Part shown: piece after piece, positions 17,285 through 25,951 of the stretch
Layout: each line of letters starts with the position of its first letter
Numbering within the stretch: the stretch's first letter is position 1
Assembly: GCF_902497995.1 (NCBI RefSeq)
Contig: NZ_CABVII010000016.1
Location: forward strand, 55,158-119,157
Source of the DNA: Pseudomonas fluorescens
GTDB lineage: Bacteria; Pseudomonadota; Gammaproteobacteria; Pseudomonadales; Pseudomonadaceae
Length of the DNA stretch: 64,000 bases
Reading direction: 5' to 3'
Made by a program: the position numbers and the translations under genes
The notes under the pieces: model-generated
Databases searched by the model: none
The model's input: only the letters and a program-made list of their open reading frames with translations
Told to the model about the DNA's origin: nothing

Positions 17285-17500
17285 TCACGCGAATTTGACG
17301 GCACCGCCCTGGATGTCCTGTCGAGCCGATCGCAAGTCACAGGCATCTTGATTGAGCTGGTGAATCAGGTTGAGCAACCGCTGGCGCAACAGCTCGTCTT
17401 TCAGTTGCTCAGCTGCACGCATGACATCCAGCGCCGCGCTCTCATTGTTGGTGGCGACGGAGTCGAGCAGTTTACGCATGCTCCTTGATGGCCGATTCAT
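17285..17500 (-). CDS. Small hypothetical protein, 71 residues
   Basis: ATG at 17500 preceded by AGGGAGG at the right distance. The sequence (MNRPSRSMRKLLDSVATNNE, AALDVMRAAEQLKDELLRQRLLNLIHQ) is amphipathic and helical and looks like real coding sequence. It is convergent with the DUF2950 gene, with an 11-bp gap. No known family recognised. Confidence 0.65.
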   Translation of the reverse strand: MNRPSRSMRKLLDSVATNNESAALDVMRAAEQLKDELLRQRLLNLIHQLNQDACDLRSARQDIQGGAVKFA

Positions 17501-17667
17501 CTGTAGCCTCCCTGGTTTCGATAGACGCGAATCATAGGGCGCGAATGTTTCGGCAATGTTTCAGTCCCAGGTGTCGACTGTGGCCCGGCGACCGACTTGA
17601 GAAATCAGCCGATCAACGAACGCTGTCGGCAGCCATGGGCGATGCTGCCAACCTGCGGCAGCGCTGA

Positions 17668-18147
17668 TCAACCCTTTATAGCCGCTTCGATCGCAGCGAT
17701 GTCGATCTTGCCCATCTGCATCATGGCGTCGAATGCGCGCTTGGCCACTGCCTGATCAGGGTGGGTGACCGCGCTCGTCAGAACGCGTGGCGAGATCTGC
17801 CACGACAGTCCCCACTTGTCCTTGCACCAGCCGCAAGCACTTTCCTGGCCGCCGTTTCCGACAATCGCGTTCCACAAGCGGTCCGTTTCGGCCTGGTCAT
17901 CGGTCGCCACCTGGAACGAGAACGCTTCGTTATGCTTGAACGCGGGGCCCCCGTTGAGTCCGAGACAAGGGATGCCCATCACCGTGAACTCGACCGTCAG
18001 CACATCGCCCTGCTTGCCTGCCGGATAGTCGCCGGGCGCGTGATGGACAGCGCCCACCGCGCTGTCCGGGAAGGTCTCGGCGTAGAACGTCGCCGCGTCC
18101 AACGCAGTGCCGTCGTACCAGAGACAAATCGTATTCTTGCTCAGCAT
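17668..18147 (-). CDS. VOC-superfamily protein (PhnB / demethylubiquinone methyltransferase-like domain)
   Basis: 159 residues from ATG 18147 (GGAGC upstream; ATG 18177 is an alternative). Landmarks are CLWYDGTALDAATFYAETFPDSAVG, LTVEFTVMGIPCLGLNGGP, EAFSFQVATDDQAETDRLWNAI and CGWCKDKWGLSWQISPRVL. This fold is glyoxalase-like; the methyltransferase label in databases is historical and no methyl transfer is implied. It stands alone. Confidence 0.88.
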   Translation of the reverse strand: MLSKNTICLWYDGTALDAATFYAETFPDSAVGAVHHAPGDYPAGKQGDVLTVEFTVMGIPCLGLNGGPAFKHNEAFSFQVATDDQAETDRLWNAIVGNGGQESACGWCKDKWGLSWQISPRVLTSAVTHPDQAVAKRAFDAMMQMGKIDIAAIEAAIKG

Positions 18148-18296
18148 CTTGGTGCTCCAGATTCGGGACTCAGACATGCAGTCTAGCAGCGAAGCCAACG
18201 GGTACTACTTCGGCCGGCCATGACCGAGGGCAGGTTCGCGCTCCCGGCATTTGTCCTATCCTTTCATCCAATCACCCAACCACCCCGGACATCAGA

Positions 18297-19001
18297 ATGC
18301 CCGCCCCCGAATCCACCCTCCTCCAAAGCTGGCACCACAATGCCCCGCTCTGGATCGAAGCCGTCCGCACCGGCACCATCGAAAGCCGCCTCAAGGTCAC
18401 CGACCAGGCCATCCTGCTGGCGGTGCTGGGTCGCCAGCCCGAACGGGTACTCGACCTGGGCTGCGGCGAGGGCTGGCTGCTGCGTGCGCTGGCGGAGCGG
18501 GCCATCGAGGCGATCGGTGTGGATGGCGATGCGACGCTGGTCGAGGCGGCGCGAGCAGCAGGCTCTTCGCAGGTGCATTTGGCGAGCTATGAAGCGTTGG
18601 TGGCGTCGAAGGTGGACATCGGCAGCGACTACGACCTGATCTGCGCCAACTTCGCCCTGCTGCACCAGGACATAATCCCTTTGCTGGCTGCCATGAACGC
18701 TCTGCTCGCCCCTGGCGGCGCGCTGGTGATCCAGACGCTGCATCCGTGGACCGCGGCGGCGGGCGACTATCAGGACGGTTGGCGGGAAGAGGCCTTCGCC
18801 GGCTTCAAGGGGCAGTGGCAACCCATGCCGTGGTACTTGCGCACCTTGTCCAGTTGGCTCAATGCGCTGGATATGGCCGGTTTTCGGTTGGCCGGCCTGC
18901 AGGAACCGCAGCACCCGCAGAGCCCTGTGCCACAGTCGTTGCTGCTGGTGGCCGAGCAACGCCTCGAATTCAAGCTGTCCACTCAGCAAAAAGGGCCCTG
19001 A
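18297..19001 (+). CDS. Class I SAM-dependent methyltransferase
   Basis: 234 residues. Motif I VLDLGCGEGWLLRALAERA lies near residue 50, an acidic motif II follows (IGVDGDATLVEAA), and the post-motif ICANFALLHQDIIPLLAAM is typical of UbiE/Tam-like small-molecule methyltransferases. The substrate is unknown. The stop codon TGA (18999-19001) forms the loop of an ancestral terminator hairpin that a MITE-like element has split. Confidence 0.9.
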   Translation: MPAPESTLLQSWHHNAPLWIEAVRTGTIESRLKVTDQAILLAVLGRQPERVLDLGCGEGWLLRALAERAIEAIGVDGDATLVEAARAAGSSQVHLASYEALVASKVDIGSDYDLICANFALLHQDIIPLLAAMNALLAPGGALVIQTLHPWTAAAGDYQDGWREEAFAGFKGQWQPMPWYLRTLSSWLNALDMAGFRLAGLQEPQHPQSPVPQSLLLVAEQRLEFKLSTQQKGP

Positions 19002-19176
19002 GGGCTAATGTCAGTCAGTTAAGCTGCAGAACCTGTGGGAGCGGGCTTGCTCGCGAAAGCGGTGGATCAGGCGACATCAATGTTGACTGTGCCGCCGTCT
19101 TCGCGAGCAAGTCGGAACGCCGCATCGCCGCTCCCACAGGGATTTCGCTTAACTGACTGGCATTGGCCCTGAGGGC
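18995..19176. mobile_element. MITE-like REP-bearing element A with 11-bp target duplication, inside a terminator hairpin
   Basis: The element spans 19006-19165 (160 bp). It has 18-bp terminal inverted repeats, TAATGTCAGTCAGTTAAG and the complement of CTTAACTGACTGGCATTG (two differences), and inside them an inverted REP pair (TGTGGGAGCGGGCTTGCTCG and CGAGCAAG...CTCCCACAG). It is flanked by direct repeats GCCCTGAGGGC at 18995-19005 and 19166-19176. Removing it and one repeat restores AAAA-GGGCCC-TGA-GGGCCC-TTTT, a perfect intrinsic terminator whose loop is the methyltransferase stop. The right-hand copy still forms GGCCC-TGA-GGGCC followed by CTTTT. No transposase is encoded. Confidence 0.8.
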
Positions 19177-19197
19177 CCTTTTGAACTTAATTCAAAA

Positions 19198-19563
19198 TCA
19201 CTGGGCCAACCAGGATTCGACTGTGTCGGAGCCGTATTTCGCTTTCCACTCTTTCAATATCTTGTGATTGCCACCCTTGGTTTCCACGACTTCGCCAGAC
19301 TCCGGGTTTGTATAGATTTTCACTTGGCGAGGCTTGCGGCTGCTGACTTTCTGTTCAGTAGCCGATGCACGGCGCCCTGTCTGTGGATCAAGGAGGTTGA
19401 TCACGTCTTTGAGGCTGTAACTGTATTCGGCAAGCAAATCACGCAGCTTCTTTTCGAAGGCAATTTCCTGCTTCAGGCCAGCGTCTCCCTTGAGCGCTTC
19501 CAGTGCCTGGAGCTGTTCGGCCAGGTGTTTTTCCAGTTGACGAAATTCAGCGAGCTTGGACAT
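19198..19563 (-). CDS. mvaU: H-NS-like nucleoid silencer of the MvaT/MvaU family
   Basis: 121 residues, ATG 19563 behind AGAGAG. The N-terminal coiled coil (LAEFRQLEKHLAEQLQALEAL) mediates oligomerisation. The C-terminal DNA-binding domain has the AT-pincer-type region RKPRQVKIYTNPESGEVVETKGGNHKILKEWKAKYGSDTVESWL. The MSKLAEFR start resembles MvaU more than MvaT. Such proteins silence AT-rich, horizontally acquired DNA, such as the lower-GC regions in this window. Whether it is the core MvaU or an extra paralogue cannot be told here. Confidence 0.9.
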   Translation of the reverse strand: MSKLAEFRQLEKHLAEQLQALEALKGDAGLKQEIAFEKKLRDLLAEYSYSLKDVINLLDPQTGRRASATEQKVSSRKPRQVKIYTNPESGEVVETKGGNHKILKEWKAKYGSDTVESWLAQ

Positions 19564-19683
19564 GGGATCTCTCTATGTGATTAGTCTGCTAACGGTACAC
19601 CAAAAACCTGCCGAGTAGGTTGTACCGGACGATCAATCGCACCGATGGCATACTCGCAAACTGTTTATAACAGGGGCGTATAA

Positions 19684-20577
19684 ATGACCGTCGAAAGCTA
19701 CGACCAACTCGCAATCTTCTCGGCCGTGGCCCAAGAGCGCAGTTTCACCCGCGCCGCCGCCAGGCTCGGCATGTCTCAACCGGCCTTGAGCCGGGCGATG
19801 CGACAGCTGGAGGAGCGGTTGGGAGTCAGATTGCTTGCCCGCACGACTCGCAGCGTCTCCCCCACCGAAGCCGGCGAACATCTGCTGCGGGTGATCGCCC
19901 CAAGGTTTGAAGAAATCGACAGTGAACTGGCTTTGCTCAGCGAGTTCCGCGACAGACCGGCCGGCAAATTGCGCATCACCGCAGGTGAGCATTCGGCGAT
20001 CACCCTCCTGCATCCGGTGCTCGCGAAACTGCTGCCCGACAATCCCGATCTCAACATTGAAATCATCGTCGACTATGGCTTCACCGACATCGTGGCTGAA
20101 GGCTTCGACGCCGGCGTCCGACTCGGCCAGCAGGTGGCCAAGGACATGATCGCGATGCGCATTGGCCCTGACATGCGCATGGCAGTGGTGGGCTCCCCGG
20201 CGTATTTCGCCCGCCATCCGAAGCCGATCATTCCGAGTGACCTCATGGAGCACAACTGCATCACCCTGCGCATGCCGACTTATGGCGGTCTCTACCTCTG
20301 GGAGTTCGAGAAAGGCGGGCAAGAACTGAAAGTGCGGGTCGAAGGCCAGCTGGTATTCAACAACATCGCCATGCGCCTGGAAGCAGCCCTCCAAGGCTTG
20401 GGATTGGCCTACATGCCGGAGGATCTGGTGCAGGAACTTGTGGCCCAGGGGCAATTGATTCGCGTGCTTGAAGATTGGTGTGAATCGTTCTCTGGCTACC
20501 ACCTCTATTATCCGAGCCGGCGCCAGAGTTCACCAGCCTTCACTTTACTGCGCGAAACCCTGCGCTATTTGGGTTGA
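19684..20577 (+). CDS. LysR-family transcriptional regulator
   Basis: 297 residues. The N-terminal winged helix reads LAIFSAVAQERSFTRAAARLGMSQPALSRAMRQLEERLGVRLLARTTRSVSPTEAG. The C-terminal effector domain contains the CrgA-like signature GKLRITAGEHSAITLLHP and FDAGVRLGQQVAKDMIAMRIGP. Its last 13 bases overlap the 3' end of the convergent cupin/CMD gene, which it may regulate together with the two hydrolases beyond. Confidence 0.93.
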   Translation: MTVESYDQLAIFSAVAQERSFTRAAARLGMSQPALSRAMRQLEERLGVRLLARTTRSVSPTEAGEHLLRVIAPRFEEIDSELALLSEFRDRPAGKLRITAGEHSAITLLHPVLAKLLPDNPDLNIEIIVDYGFTDIVAEGFDAGVRLGQQVAKDMIAMRIGPDMRMAVVGSPAYFARHPKPIIPSDLMEHNCITLRMPTYGGLYLWEFEKGGQELKVRVEGQLVFNNIAMRLEAALQGLGLAYMPEDLVQELVAQGQLIRVLEDWCESFSGYHLYYPSRRQSSPAFTLLRETLRYLG

Positions 20578-21740
20578 TTGGCCTGCACCGCGTCCAACGC
20601 TTCGCCAGCGCGCTGGGCCGCAGCAACATCGCCTTGGTCGGTCAGCAATTGGATCAGTTGACGCAACTGCGCAACGGTCAGACCGACCCGCAGACTCGCC
20701 GCCATGTGCGAGCGCAGTTGCGGCTCGACACCGGGTGTGACGGCCAATGCTGCGACGGTGGCCAGCTCGCGACTTTGCCAGTCCAGGTTGTCACGCTCAA
20801 AGATGTCGCCGAACAGGTGCGTCTGCAAGTACTGATTGATGACCGGGACGAAGTCGAACAACGGGCCCTGGACGGGTGCGCCGGCAATGCGCGTCTGGTT
20901 GGCCTTGCCCGCCGCCAGCAGCTCGTCGCCGGTGGGAATGACACGACCGGGTTCGCGTCCGGGATCGTCCTGAACACCCCGTTGCTTGCGTGCCTCGACC
21001 ACTTTCATCAGCCCGCCAAGTGCGTTGAGACTGCGTGGAAAACCACTGTAGGCGTAGAGCTGCACAAGCGTCTCCTTCGCCTCGCTGACGGTCAGCCCCG
21101 CATCCAGTCCTTGATTCAACGCAGCATTGAGCGCAGACATGTTGCTTGTGGCCATGGCGGCTGCAATCAACGGGATGGCCTGCTGTCTGGCGGACAGCGT
21201 TTGCGATACGGGTGGTGCCGCGGGCATGGCGTGTGGCGTCGTCGTGCCCCGGGCGCTGTATTGCTCGTCGGTCACTTTCTCCAGCCATTCCACGCTCTTG
21301 CCATTCACCGAACCCGTCACGGCCAGGTGCGTCATGGCGCTCGCCGGTGCGGCGCCATGCCAGTGCTTGACGCCCGGTGGGCAGACGATCACATCACCCG
21401 GGCGGATTTCCTGCATTGGCTTGCCCCATTCCTGAACCAGGCCCACGCCGGACGTCACCACCAACCGCTGTCCTGCGGGGTGGGTATGCCAGGCCGAGCG
21501 CGCACCCGGTTCGAAGCTGACGTAAGCGCCGGAGGCATTGATCTGGTCCGTGGCGGGAAACAACGGATCGACGCGTACCCGCCCGGTGAAATAATCCGCC
21601 GGTCCCGCCACCGAAGCCTGAGTGCCCGCGCGGCTGATCTGTTGTTCGGCCCGACGAGCGTCACTGGCATTGTCTGCACCAGCGGCGTCGGCAAAGGGGG
21701 CGGCGGCGCATACGGCGATGCCTATCAAGGTGTTTTTCAT
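20565..21740 (-). CDS. Secreted cupin plus carboxymuconolactone-decarboxylase (AhpD-like) fusion protein
   Basis: 391 residues from ATG 21740, with a signal peptide (KNTLIGIAVCAAAPFADAAGA). Residues about 50-145 are a cupin with the metal ligands of WHTHPAGQRLVV and PPGVKHWHGAAP. Residues about 175-265 and 290-385 are two carboxymuconolactone-decarboxylase-like repeats (ETLVQLYAYSGFPRSLNALG; DWQSRELATVAALAVTPGVEPQLRSHMAASLRVG). The canonical AhpD CxxC motif is absent. The architecture recurs with LysR regulators and alpha/beta hydrolases. The substrate is unknown, perhaps a small toxic organic compound handled in the periplasm. Confidence 0.85.
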   Translation of the reverse strand: MKNTLIGIAVCAAAPFADAAGADNASDARRAEQQISRAGTQASVAGPADYFTGRVRVDPLFPATDQINASGAYVSFEPGARSAWHTHPAGQRLVVTSGVGLVQEWGKPMQEIRPGDVIVCPPGVKHWHGAAPASAMTHLAVTGSVNGKSVEWLEKVTDEQYSARGTTTPHAMPAAPPVSQTLSARQQAIPLIAAAMATSNMSALNAALNQGLDAGLTVSEAKETLVQLYAYSGFPRSLNALGGLMKVVEARKQRGVQDDPGREPGRVIPTGDELLAAGKANQTRIAGAPVQGPLFDFVPVINQYLQTHLFGDIFERDNLDWQSRELATVAALAVTPGVEPQLRSHMAASLRVGLTVAQLRQLIQLLTDQGDVAAAQRAGEALDAVQANQPK

Positions 21741-21759
21741 CAGGATGTATCCCTTCAAG

Positions 21760-22815
21760 TCAGAGCGTTCTGGCGTAAAACGCGGTCAACTGGTCCATGG
21801 CGACATCCACATACGCAGGCACCCAGTAGGTGTCGATGTGGGTCGCGCCATCGATGGTGAACAGCTTTTTGTCCTGGGTACCGGTGGCCTTGGCAAAGGC
21901 TTGTTGCGACATGTACAGGCTGTCGGCCTTACTGCCTGCAATCATCAGCAACGGCTTGTCGATCAGCTCGATCTGATCCGTGGCATCGAAGCTCATCAGG
22001 TCCATCAGGCTGCTCTGGGTGTAACGGAAGGTCGAGTTGGGGTGCGCGTGCGTCTTGCCGTAGTACTCGAAGCCCTGTCGATACAGATCAAACGGCAGCT
22101 TGGCGATCTGTTCATCGGTCAGCTTGGCATCGCCGACGTAGCGAACTTCCCCACCCGCCGCTTCCTGGGCGCGGGCCGCCGACGCCTGCTGCAAGCGTTC
22201 CTGAATCGTCGACAGCTGCGAATCCTGGTAGCCATTACGGCGAACCAGCCCGGAGTTGAACATGCTCAAGGTCGCAATCGACTGGAAGCGTTTATCGGTT
22301 TGCGCCGCCGCCAATGAATAACCGCCACCGCCGCAGATACCCAGCAAGCCCAGACGCTTGCTGTCGACGCCGGGATAGCCGGCAATGAAGTCCGCCATGC
22401 CATGGATGTCTTCGATGCGATGCGCCGGTTTGTCCACATTGCGCGGCTCACCACCACTGGCCCCTTGATACGCCGCATCCGCCGTGATCGTGATGTAGCC
22501 CTGATCAGCCAGACGCTGGGCATACAAGCCCGCGACCTGCTCCTTCACCCCACCATTGGGGTGGGCCACGACGACGACCGGGTATTTTTTCGCCGTATCA
22601 TAGTTCGCCGGGGTATAAACGTTGGCGGCAATGTCCAGGCCATCAAGTTTGTAGGTGACCGGATGGATATTGACCTTACCCGATTCGTTCTTGGTCAGCG
22701 CGCCACCGTAGGTCAAAGTGAATGGGTTCTGCTTGTAGTCCGCAGCCTCGGCTTCGACGCCCGACATCCCGATCATGGCGGCCATCAACGTGGCCTTCAG
22801 CGTGGTTCGCATCAT
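21760..22815 (-). CDS. Exported alpha/beta hydrolase
   Basis: 351 residues with an N-terminal signal peptide (LKATLMAAMIGMSGVEAEAA). It has an alpha/beta-hydrolase fold: oxyanion region VVVVAHPNGGVKEQVAGLYAQRLADQGY, then LLGICGGGGYSLAAAQTD, where the usual nucleophile serine of GxSxG is replaced by Cys (GICGGG), and the C-terminal acid/histidine region GATHIDTYW. It lies 19 bp upstream of the cupin/CMD gene on the same strand, so it is probably co-transcribed with it. Cysteine nucleophiles occur in dienelactone-hydrolase-like enzymes. Confidence 0.87.
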   Translation of the reverse strand: MMRTTLKATLMAAMIGMSGVEAEAADYKQNPFTLTYGGALTKNESGKVNIHPVTYKLDGLDIAANVYTPANYDTAKKYPVVVVAHPNGGVKEQVAGLYAQRLADQGYITITADAAYQGASGGEPRNVDKPAHRIEDIHGMADFIAGYPGVDSKRLGLLGICGGGGYSLAAAQTDKRFQSIATLSMFNSGLVRRNGYQDSQLSTIQERLQQASAARAQEAAGGEVRYVGDAKLTDEQIAKLPFDLYRQGFEYYGKTHAHPNSTFRYTQSSLMDLMSFDATDQIELIDKPLLMIAGSKADSLYMSQQAFAKATGTQDKKLFTIDGATHIDTYWVPAYVDVAMDQLTAFYARTL

Positions 22816-22875
22816 AGGAATACTCCTGACATTTCAAGTGTGTGAGAGGGATGGCTGATAGGGCCATGCTCTAGG

Positions 22876-23970
22876 TCAATCCATATTTTTTTCAGCGAGA
22901 AACTGCGAAACCAGATCAGCGATCTCGACGTTGTTCATGTCCGAAAACGGGAAATGGCTATTGCCCTTGATACCGATCTCCGGCAGGTGAACGAGCGTGA
23001 CGTCACCGCCATGGCGATTCACCGTATCGCGCCACAGGCGTGCCATCTCGAGCCGCGCGCGCCAACTGTCCTGGGCCGGTAATCGAACCGGTTGGTCGGG
23101 GATGTTGTCGCCGTAGAAAATGACGATGGGAATGCGGGTCAGTGCTTTGAACCGTTCCGCCGATACGGCTTGACCTGAGAGCGTGTCGAACGCGCTGGCA
23201 ATCGGCGCGGGTACCTCCCCTTCTGGAAACACGAAACTGCTGCCCGGTTCGAACGCCACGATGGCTCGCACATTTGGGCTTTTGATCGCCGTCAGCCAAC
23301 CCGGGCCGCCGCCCTGAGAATGGGTGAACAAGATGGCCGGTCCGGTCTTTTCCAACAGAGCGGCAACGCCATTGGATACGACGTCAATGTCGTAAGGCCC
23401 GGTGTTGGGCGTCATCGACCGGTAGAATTGCTCCAGCGCCGCCTGCCCGCGCGGAAATTGACTGCCCTCGAAGTGCTCGGGCCACAGTCCAATGCGGAAC
23501 TGGTTGAACCACAGCTGCTCGTCGGACACAGGTTTGATCGTCGCTTCAACCAGGCTGCGTCCCGCACCACCACGGCGTGGCTGATCGATCAGATACGTGG
23601 AGAATCCTCGGCGCAGGAAAATGTTCTGGAACCCTTCACGGCCGTCGGCCGTCGTCTCCCAGGACTTCGCGGACTGCCCCGCGCCATGCAGCATGAGAAT
23701 CGGCAGCGGACGAGCATCGACAGGAACCTGATAGAACGCATACAAATGGTCGCCGTGATAGGTCTGGCCATCGGGCATCATCGGCTTGTAGGGATCGAAG
23801 TTTCCCGGCTGGGTGATCAATCCACCACCGGCAATGAGGCTGCCCTGATCCTTGATGATCAGCGGGGCGTGATCGTCAGCGCTGACGAATGCACTCGCGC
23901 CTAGTGCAAAACAAAGACTGCCGGCCTTTACAGCGGCGGACATGCATTGACGGATGAAGCACTGAATCAT
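22876..23970 (-). CDS. Exported alpha/beta hydrolase, second of the cluster
   Basis: 364 residues from ATG 23970 (GAGAG upstream); an earlier in-frame ATG at 24066 would add an unsupported leader. The signal peptide is about residues 1-32 (SLCFALGASAFVSA). Motifs: HG oxyanion in ILMLHGAGQSAKSWE, nucleophile in FTHSQGGGPGWL, acid and His regions IVIFYGDNIPD and GIKGNSHFPFSDMNN. It lies upstream of the other hydrolase with a 60-bp gap on the same strand; the three minus-strand genes probably form one exported catabolic or detoxification unit. Confidence 0.87.
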   Translation of the reverse strand: MIQCFIRQCMSAAVKAGSLCFALGASAFVSADDHAPLIIKDQGSLIAGGGLITQPGNFDPYKPMMPDGQTYHGDHLYAFYQVPVDARPLPILMLHGAGQSAKSWETTADGREGFQNIFLRRGFSTYLIDQPRRGGAGRSLVEATIKPVSDEQLWFNQFRIGLWPEHFEGSQFPRGQAALEQFYRSMTPNTGPYDIDVVSNGVAALLEKTGPAILFTHSQGGGPGWLTAIKSPNVRAIVAFEPGSSFVFPEGEVPAPIASAFDTLSGQAVSAERFKALTRIPIVIFYGDNIPDQPVRLPAQDSWRARLEMARLWRDTVNRHGGDVTLVHLPEIGIKGNSHFPFSDMNNVEIADLVSQFLAEKNMD

Positions 23971-24310
23971 GGCTTGCTCTCGATTTGATATCGCAGAGAA
24001 GCAAATTACCTTTGAACGATTAATCGATAAACCCGCCCAATCACATAGCACTAATAGCAGATTCACATAAATTCAATTAGTAAAACGAACAGTTCGCCCC
24101 ATGCTGAAGTGATGCCATTCCTGATGGCACAAGCTGTTACACATCCACCGTGCTAGCCGGCATTCTGCGGCTAGGCTCAAAGCTATGAATTGGTGAAGCT
24201 TCGTCATGTCGAGGAGGATTTTTCAGGTTGATTTTCGCGCAAGCATAGCCAGCCGACCGGAAAGCCCTACCGACGGCACATCATTTTTTGGGTACAAGGA
24301 TGGAAAACCC

Positions 24311-24613
24311 ATGAGCACCCCACTCCGCATCAACGAAGCCCTTTTGATCGTTGGCGACGCATTCGAACCTTTTCAATGCGTCGTCTGGTCACCGCAAGAC
24401 GGTAATGGCGAACTGAGCCTGACCGTCATCGACCGGGCCAGCACTCGTATTGGCCGCAAACAGATTCCAAGGAGTACCTATTCCGATCCGGCGCAGCTGG
24501 AAAGCCTGCTGGAAGAGGCGCGCGCCGAGTTGCGCCAGGAGGGCTACAAGCTGCAACCCTGGACAATGCCAGAGCAAGCATTCTCCCGGATCGCTGCCGG
24601 TGAGAGTGCGTAA
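24311..24613 (+). CDS. Conserved hypothetical protein, 100 residues
   Basis: ATG 24311 follows AAGGATGG. The sequence (STPLRINEALLIVGDAFEPFQCVVW, DGNGELSLTVIDRASTRIG, YSDPAQLESLLEEARAELRQEGYKL) reads as a small folded cytosolic protein common in Pseudomonas. No domain with known function was recognised. It may be stress-related, but nothing in the sequence proves it. Confidence 0.7.
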   Translation: MSTPLRINEALLIVGDAFEPFQCVVWSPQDGNGELSLTVIDRASTRIGRKQIPRSTYSDPAQLESLLEEARAELRQEGYKLQPWTMPEQAFSRIAAGESA

Positions 24614-24846
24614 TCAAGGGCTCAGAGCGGCAGATCGAAACAACCACCGTCGCACAATGGATCGAACAGCATCTGCTCTGACCAGGCAGCGTTGCAGAGG
24701 TCAGTCCGGTTCGTAAAATCGCAACGCAACATTGATATGACGGCGCCGCCTCTGAACAGGTTTGCGGAACGGAACCGGGAGCCAAGGTGTCATTTGTTCA
24801 GGCACCCTGGTGTCGTACATCCTGCTGAGATAGAGAGGTCGATTTT

Positions 24847-24921
24847 ATGAACAACATCATCTACATCGTTGGGGCAGTGGTGATCGTCCTGGTTATCCTG
24901 TCGTTCGTCGGTCTTGTATAG
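24847..24921 (+). CDS. 24-residue single-pass membrane peptide
   Basis: ATG 24847 with AGAGAGG eight bases upstream. The product MNNIIYIVGAVVIVLVILSF then VGLV is almost wholly hydrophobic, one transmembrane helix ending at TAG 24919-24921. Similar short peptides occur in many pseudomonads but are often left unannotated. Shine-Dalgarno spacing and composition support translation. Confidence 0.65.
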   Translation: MNNIIYIVGAVVIVLVILSFVGLV

Positions 24922-25136
24922 GCTGCCAGCCAAGACCCGGTCTGCTGCCTGAACGCCGAAGCTGCAGACCTGTTGCAACCAACACTCCCCCGTCCAAACC
25001 GGGCACTTCACCTTGCCTGCCATTTTTCGCGCCGATTAAACAGACTGTCTTAAAACTGAAACCTAATGGTCATATATTGCAATCAACCGCTTTCATAACC
25101 CTGGCTCCAGGCCTCTTTCACGGATGAACTGCCCTC

Positions 25137-25910
25137 ATGCGTCGCGTTGTCTTCAATCAAAAAGGTGGTGTCGGCAAATCCAGCATCGCCTGCAATCTTG
25201 CCGCTGTCAGTGCGGCGCAAGGCTACCGGACGTTGCTGGTTGATCTCGATCCTCAAGCGAATTCGACCCACTACCTCACGGGGCTGCTCAAAGACGACAT
25301 TCCAACGGGTATTGCCGACTTCTTCAGACAGACACTGTCTGGGGGCTTTGCCAGCAGAAAGTGTCGAGTGGCCATAACCGAGACTGCTTACGAGAACCTC
25401 CATCTGGTGACCGCCAGCCCTGATCTTCTGGATCTGCAGTCAAAGCTTGAGAGCAAGTTCAAGATCAACAAGCTGCGCAGGTTGCTGGTGGAGCTTTCCG
25501 AAGATTACGAGCGTATCTATATCGACACCCCTCCTTCCCTGAATTTTTTCACCTTCAGCGCCCTGGTCGCAGCTGATCGATTGCTGATCCCCTATGATTG
25601 CGACAGCTTTTCCCGGCAGGCTTTGAATAGCGTCATCGCTCAAGTAGAAGATCTGCGCATGGATCACAATGAATCGCTGACGGTCGAGGGGGTGGTGGTC
25701 AATCAATTTGTCGCACACACCGGCTTACACCAGACGCTCGTAGACCAAATGCTCGCAGAGGGTCTTCCTGTGCTACCGGTTTATCTAAGTAGCTCAGTTA
25801 AAATGCGCCAGTCCCACCAAGCCTCTGTCCCCCTGATCCATTTGGCACCGCGCCATAAGCTTTCGATGGAATTTGTCGATTTGCTGGATGCACTGGAGCG
25901 AGCAGCTTAA
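25137..25910 (+). CDS. Orphan ParA/Soj-family ATPase
   Basis: 257 residues. A deviant Walker A KGGVGKSS is at residues 9-16, Walker A' in LLVDLDPQANSTHYL, and Walker B in IYIDTPPSLNFFTFSAL. ParA ATPases move DNA, chemotaxis arrays or other cargo over the nucleoid. No parB-like gene, parS site or plasmid replication gene lies nearby, so it is an orphan. Its base composition is lower in GC than its right neighbours. It is convergent with trmK. Confidence 0.9.
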   Translation: MRRVVFNQKGGVGKSSIACNLAAVSAAQGYRTLLVDLDPQANSTHYLTGLLKDDIPTGIADFFRQTLSGGFASRKCRVAITETAYENLHLVTASPDLLDLQSKLESKFKINKLRRLLVELSEDYERIYIDTPPSLNFFTFSALVAADRLLIPYDCDSFSRQALNSVIAQVEDLRMDHNESLTVEGVVVNQFVAHTGLHQTLVDQMLAEGLPVLPVYLSSSVKMRQSHQASVPLIHLAPRHKLSMEFVDLLDALERAA

Positions 25911-25951
25911 GTTGGTTTTCGGGGATTTTTCGTACAAACCCCAGATCGGGC

